Shown: positions 60,875-64,000 of the stretch, piece after piece
Layout: every line of letters starts with the position of its first letter
Numbering within the stretch: position 1 is the stretch's first letter
Origin: Owenia fusiformis
Lineage: Eukaryota > Annelida > Polychaeta > Sabellida > Oweniidae
Length of the DNA: 64,000 bases
Assembly (NCBI GenBank): GCA_903813345.2
Contig: CAIIXF020000001.1
Span: 48,379,885-48,443,884, forward strand
Direction of reading: 5' to 3'
Notes under the pieces: generated by a model
Databases searched by the model: none
What the model was told of the DNA's origin: nothing
Seen by the model: only the letters and a program-made list of their open reading frames with translations
Translations under genes and position numbers: made by a program

Positions 60875-61185
60875 TATTTTCTGGTATAAAATAAAGTATG
60901 AAGGCCTAGTGTTAATTTCCTTGCTTTTTTTAGGAAAGTATCATTTCATTGTCTTCTTTTCGTAAATCTGGTAAGGGTTCTGGTTCAATGGGAATTACTC
61001 TAGGAAATTCTGATATTTCACACTTTCCATTTTTTCAAGTTTTCTTTCGAAGTTTCCAGACAACATGGGAGCTACATTGACCTGTTTTTAGGTTTAATAA
61101 TAGTAGACAATGTAATGATACTTTCCTGAAAAAAGGAAGGAAATACACACATATGCCTTCATATTTCATTTTGTACCAGAAAATA
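60875..61185. mobile_element. 310-bp fold-back element
   Basis: TATTTTCTGGTA and TACCAGAAAATA mark arms of about 80 bp (60875-60955 and 61105-61185). AAGTATCATTTCATTGTC is mirrored near 61109. No clear target duplication. Confidence 0.6.
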
Positions 61186-62951
61186 CATTGATATCACAAG
61201 ACTTTCATAGTTTTCAACTGCATGTGATGATTATTTTCCAAATTCAGTAAAACAGCTGTTTATAGTGAAGGCCTCTATTAGTGGAAGACTTTGAAATCAA
61301 GTCACCCATTAAATTGTTAATGTTAAGTGAACCTCTAGCTATATTAGTGGAACATCTCACAGGTGGAAAACTATTTTGAAGGATCAAAGGTATTCCACTT
61401 ACAAAAGTTTATTGTACTTAAATTATTTTTATTAATGGGAATGCAGTATCCTGATACTTATTAGATTCATGTTTTCTAAAACAAGAAAACCTACACAACT
61501 GCACTAAACAACTCAAATATTTCATTTATATATCAAATTGTACATTTATTTCATGTTTTGCGATAAAATGTACATTGTGGATTTCCTCCTGCTTTTTTAT
61601 CTACACATTGCAATCTATATTAAATAATCTACACAATATAATTGGAATATTTACAAATAAAATAATAACTGTAACCACTTTAAGTTAAAATGTTAAAGTA
61701 TTATAGGCCATTATATGCACAAATGATAAAATATCTGATTTACAAAGAAATGTGCCATATCTGGAGTACATGTATGAGAATTCACAGGTTGGAATGGTTC
61801 GGAGATATAACCACATGTTTTGCGAAAACGAACAAAGAAAAAACAATATACAGACTTGAAACATACAAAGCACTGATAAAAATGAACAGAATAACAATAA
61901 TCTCATTGCCATTGTTATTGCCACATCTTAAATAAAAGTAGCATAATTTCCAAAAGCTCCATTTGGAAAACGACCATGAGAAAAATGGTGCATATTCCTA
62001 TGTCGATGACTCGATAGTCATATATATTTTCTTAACTATTTTTTTTAGCTCAGACAGGAAATAAGCACATAACAGCACAATGGACAAATTTTGCCTAGTT
62101 CTTCAACACAGTATGTACAATCAAAACTTATAAGATAATAATATTAAGAACACAGTCAGGTTGGACGCAGAATACTAAAAAATTTAGTATAAAAGTATAT
62201 ATGTATTAAAAATATACATGATTATTCTGGTATTTTCACATTGATTTCCACTTAGGAATAATCAAATTACACTGTCTGTCAGTAATTACATGATTAAAAT
62301 TCAATTCATATGTCACTTTTATTTATTAAATTAAAATATATACATGTAAAATGACCACTAAAGTACTCATTATATGGTACATCATATACATGTAATTACA
62401 CATATAGTAAACTTTTCACAGAAAAGCTATTGCAAGTAAAAAATATGTACATTATAGTACAAAGTTTTTTGGTCCCAAGTAATCTGAGTATAACATATAT
62501 AACATATTTACAAAATAGTCGATTTCACAGTTTCAAAGTGCAATGTATAAAATGAATTTACAAAATACATTTGGCAAAAGTAAGATTTTGATGTACATGT
62601 ACACTGTATGTAAAATATTACAAAATCTACTATAATATTCAGTAAAATTCGGTAAAACAAGAGTATTTCATGATAAGATTGCTTGATGTCTGATTCTGAT
62701 TCATCAACATAAAGTATATGCATCTTACAAGAGCTGTTATCTCAATTCAGCTTCTAATCTTGAAGATGGTCCTGGCCTGGTAAATTCAAACTTTCTGGTT
62801 TTGTTTAAAATAAAACTCTAGTTTTTATATCTGTACATCCTTTTATTGGTTTTATTCAATTTTGGTCTCTCAATATCTCTTAGTATTACCATTTTCTCAG
62901 TCAATATATAGGTCACCATGGCAACTGAATCTTCATTTGCTTAATAATAGC
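61186..62951 (-). other. 3' untranslated region of the LAP-family gene and spacer
   Basis: Downstream of the PDZ gene stop on the - strand. Possible poly(A) signals (AATAAA on the - strand) lie at 62318-62327 and 61545-61550. No other gene is seen. Confidence 0.4.
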
Positions 62952-63050
62952 TCAGTCTCTCTGTATGACCATAGTTACTCCAGATCCACTATTCTTCAAC
63001 ACAGATACAGCTACCTCATGCTGCACATCAACAAAGTCATGCCCATTAAC
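62952..63050 (-). CDS. LAP-family gene, last coding exon
   Basis: Acceptor TTGCAG before 63050; TGA stop 62952-62954; 32 codons plus stop, phase 0. Confidence 0.85.
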   Translation of the reverse strand, partial: VNGHDFVDVQHEVAVSVLKNSGSGVTMVIQRD

Positions 63051-64000
63051 CTGCAATATAAAGTAAAAACATTGATTAATTAAGTAATAACATTGATTAA
63101 TTTCATTGAAATATTGGACATAAGAATTGCATCACTAAATCATAGAGAAATTTTACCATTCAAATAAACTGCCAAAAGATTCCAAACAATTGATTTTGCT
63201 TTTTTAAAAATGTATGATATTAGCCAGATTTAATTGGCAATTTCTCAAATATTGGGTTTACTTTTAAATTGGTGATTTTTTAGTGTTATAAAGCATAAAA
63301 AATAAATGAAAGCATGCTAGTTCTCATTTGACAGTACATGAACGTTCTATTTCAGCAATGTGATGAAGGCTGGAATAATATCATCCTGCATTGTATGCTA
63401 TATTAGCACATAATTTACATGTACAATGATCTTTGGCTAACATGTACTTGCTATTACATTGATCCATAAAATTTTTGTCAATTTTAAAGTTATCAGAATA
63501 ATTTACAGTCTAGCTAACAAGAACCGGCATCTTGATTCATTAAATCACTTGTACAGTTATTATTTGAAGGTTGGGCTTACCTCAATAATCTTATCGCCAG
63601 CCTTTAGCTGCAATCCTGCAGGGCCTTCTGGTTGTACTTTAGTGACAAATATACCCTGCAATAAAAAACAAACATCAGAACTAATTTATTGATATTTTAA
63701 AGCAATTTTTCGACATAGTTATATGAAATAACAGAAGCATTTTTCCAGTGATTCAGCAATAAAATCAATATCATGCAAAATTCTAGAACTCATAAATGTG
63801 GTCAACAAATGAGAAATCGAAATTTGCAAAATTAAATACATATTAAGTGTCAAAAATTGTAAAATGTGTCACATCAAATAGTGCCCAATAAACCTGACAC
63901 CAAATTTTAAAAATATAACCTAAAAGTTTTAAACAAATAAATGTGTCCTCACCATATCCCCATGTACAAATGGGTTGCCTACTGAACCTACACCTCCAGC
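62952..64000 (-). CDS. LAP-family (Erbin/LRRC7-like) protein, C-terminal PDZ, 3' part
   Basis: Join (leftwards) 64000-63953, 63655-63581, 63050-62952; the gene continues beyond the window. The reading AGGVGSVGNPFVHGDM, GIFVTKVQPEGPAGLQLKAG, DKIIE, VNGHDFVDVQHEVAVSVLKN and a final VIQRD is a PDZ domain that ends a few residues before the stop. The GNPF...GIFV(T)xVQPEGPA pattern and the extreme C-terminal place fit Erbin/Densin, leucine-rich-repeat scaffolds at basolateral membranes and synapses. The carboxylate-binding loop itself lies off the window. TAX1BP3-like or other PDZ proteins are alternatives. Confidence 0.75.
63581..63655 (-). CDS. LAP-family gene, penultimate coding exon
   Basis: Acceptor ATTGCAG, donor GTAAGC; 25 codons, phase 0. 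Confidence 0.88.
63953..64000 (-). CDS. LAP-family gene, coding exon cut by the window edge
   Basis: Donor GTGAGG (63952-63947). At least 16 codons are visible; the exon continues to the right. Confidence 0.75.

Overview
The window is nuclear DNA of an invertebrate animal, probably a marine lophotrochozoan or similar (inference). It is AT-rich. The genes are conserved metazoan genes broken by GT-AG introns, and the introns and spacers are packed with short DNA transposons and fold-back repeats. No bacterial, organellar or CRISPR features are present. The exact phylum cannot be read from the sequence.

There are five genes, left to right. (1) COX5B, + strand, 3 coding exons between 4717 and 13928; its 8.2-kb first intron is almost entirely transposon. 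(2) TARDBP (TDP-43), + strand, 4 coding exons between 16248 and 22946. (3) CDC42, + strand, 4 coding exons between 29435 and 31792. (4) PTPN11 (SHP2/corkscrew), - strand, 15 coding exons from 60187 down to 35938. Its first coding exon is only 14 nt (MTSRR) and lies 13.5 kb upstream of exon 2. Its last coding exon lies beyond a decayed mariner element. One exon carries an apparent 1-nt deletion. (5) The last three visible exons of a LAP-family (Erbin/LRRC7-like) protein with a C-terminal PDZ domain, - strand, 63.0-64.0 kb, running off the right edge. CDC42 and PTPN11 converge tail to tail across 31.8-35.9 kb.

Mobile DNA dominates elsewhere. Eight insertions carry 8-bp target-site duplications (seven exact, one with a single mismatch) and fit the hAT superfamily: 1137-2068, 3710-4517, 8673-9706, 26159-26755, 26927-28279, 26944-27689 (nested in the previous one), 57600-58173 and 58757-59315. 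Others are a mariner-like element (36492-37572, TA target), a TTAA-flanked element (19760-20695), two elements with 6-bp duplications (8258-10886, 44932-45590), a 5.7-kb composite block with 150-bp inverted ends and a degenerate ~190-bp satellite-like core (46838-52556), a decayed LINE 3' end (56700-57029), and many small palindromic elements.

The genes do not form an operon or pathway cluster. They are unrelated housekeeping, signalling and polarity genes lying next to one another. The points most worth checking are the split PTPN11 start with a possible transposon-adjacent alternative N-terminus, the single-base frameshift in PTPN11 exon 7, and the layered hAT insertions carrying YY1-like motifs.
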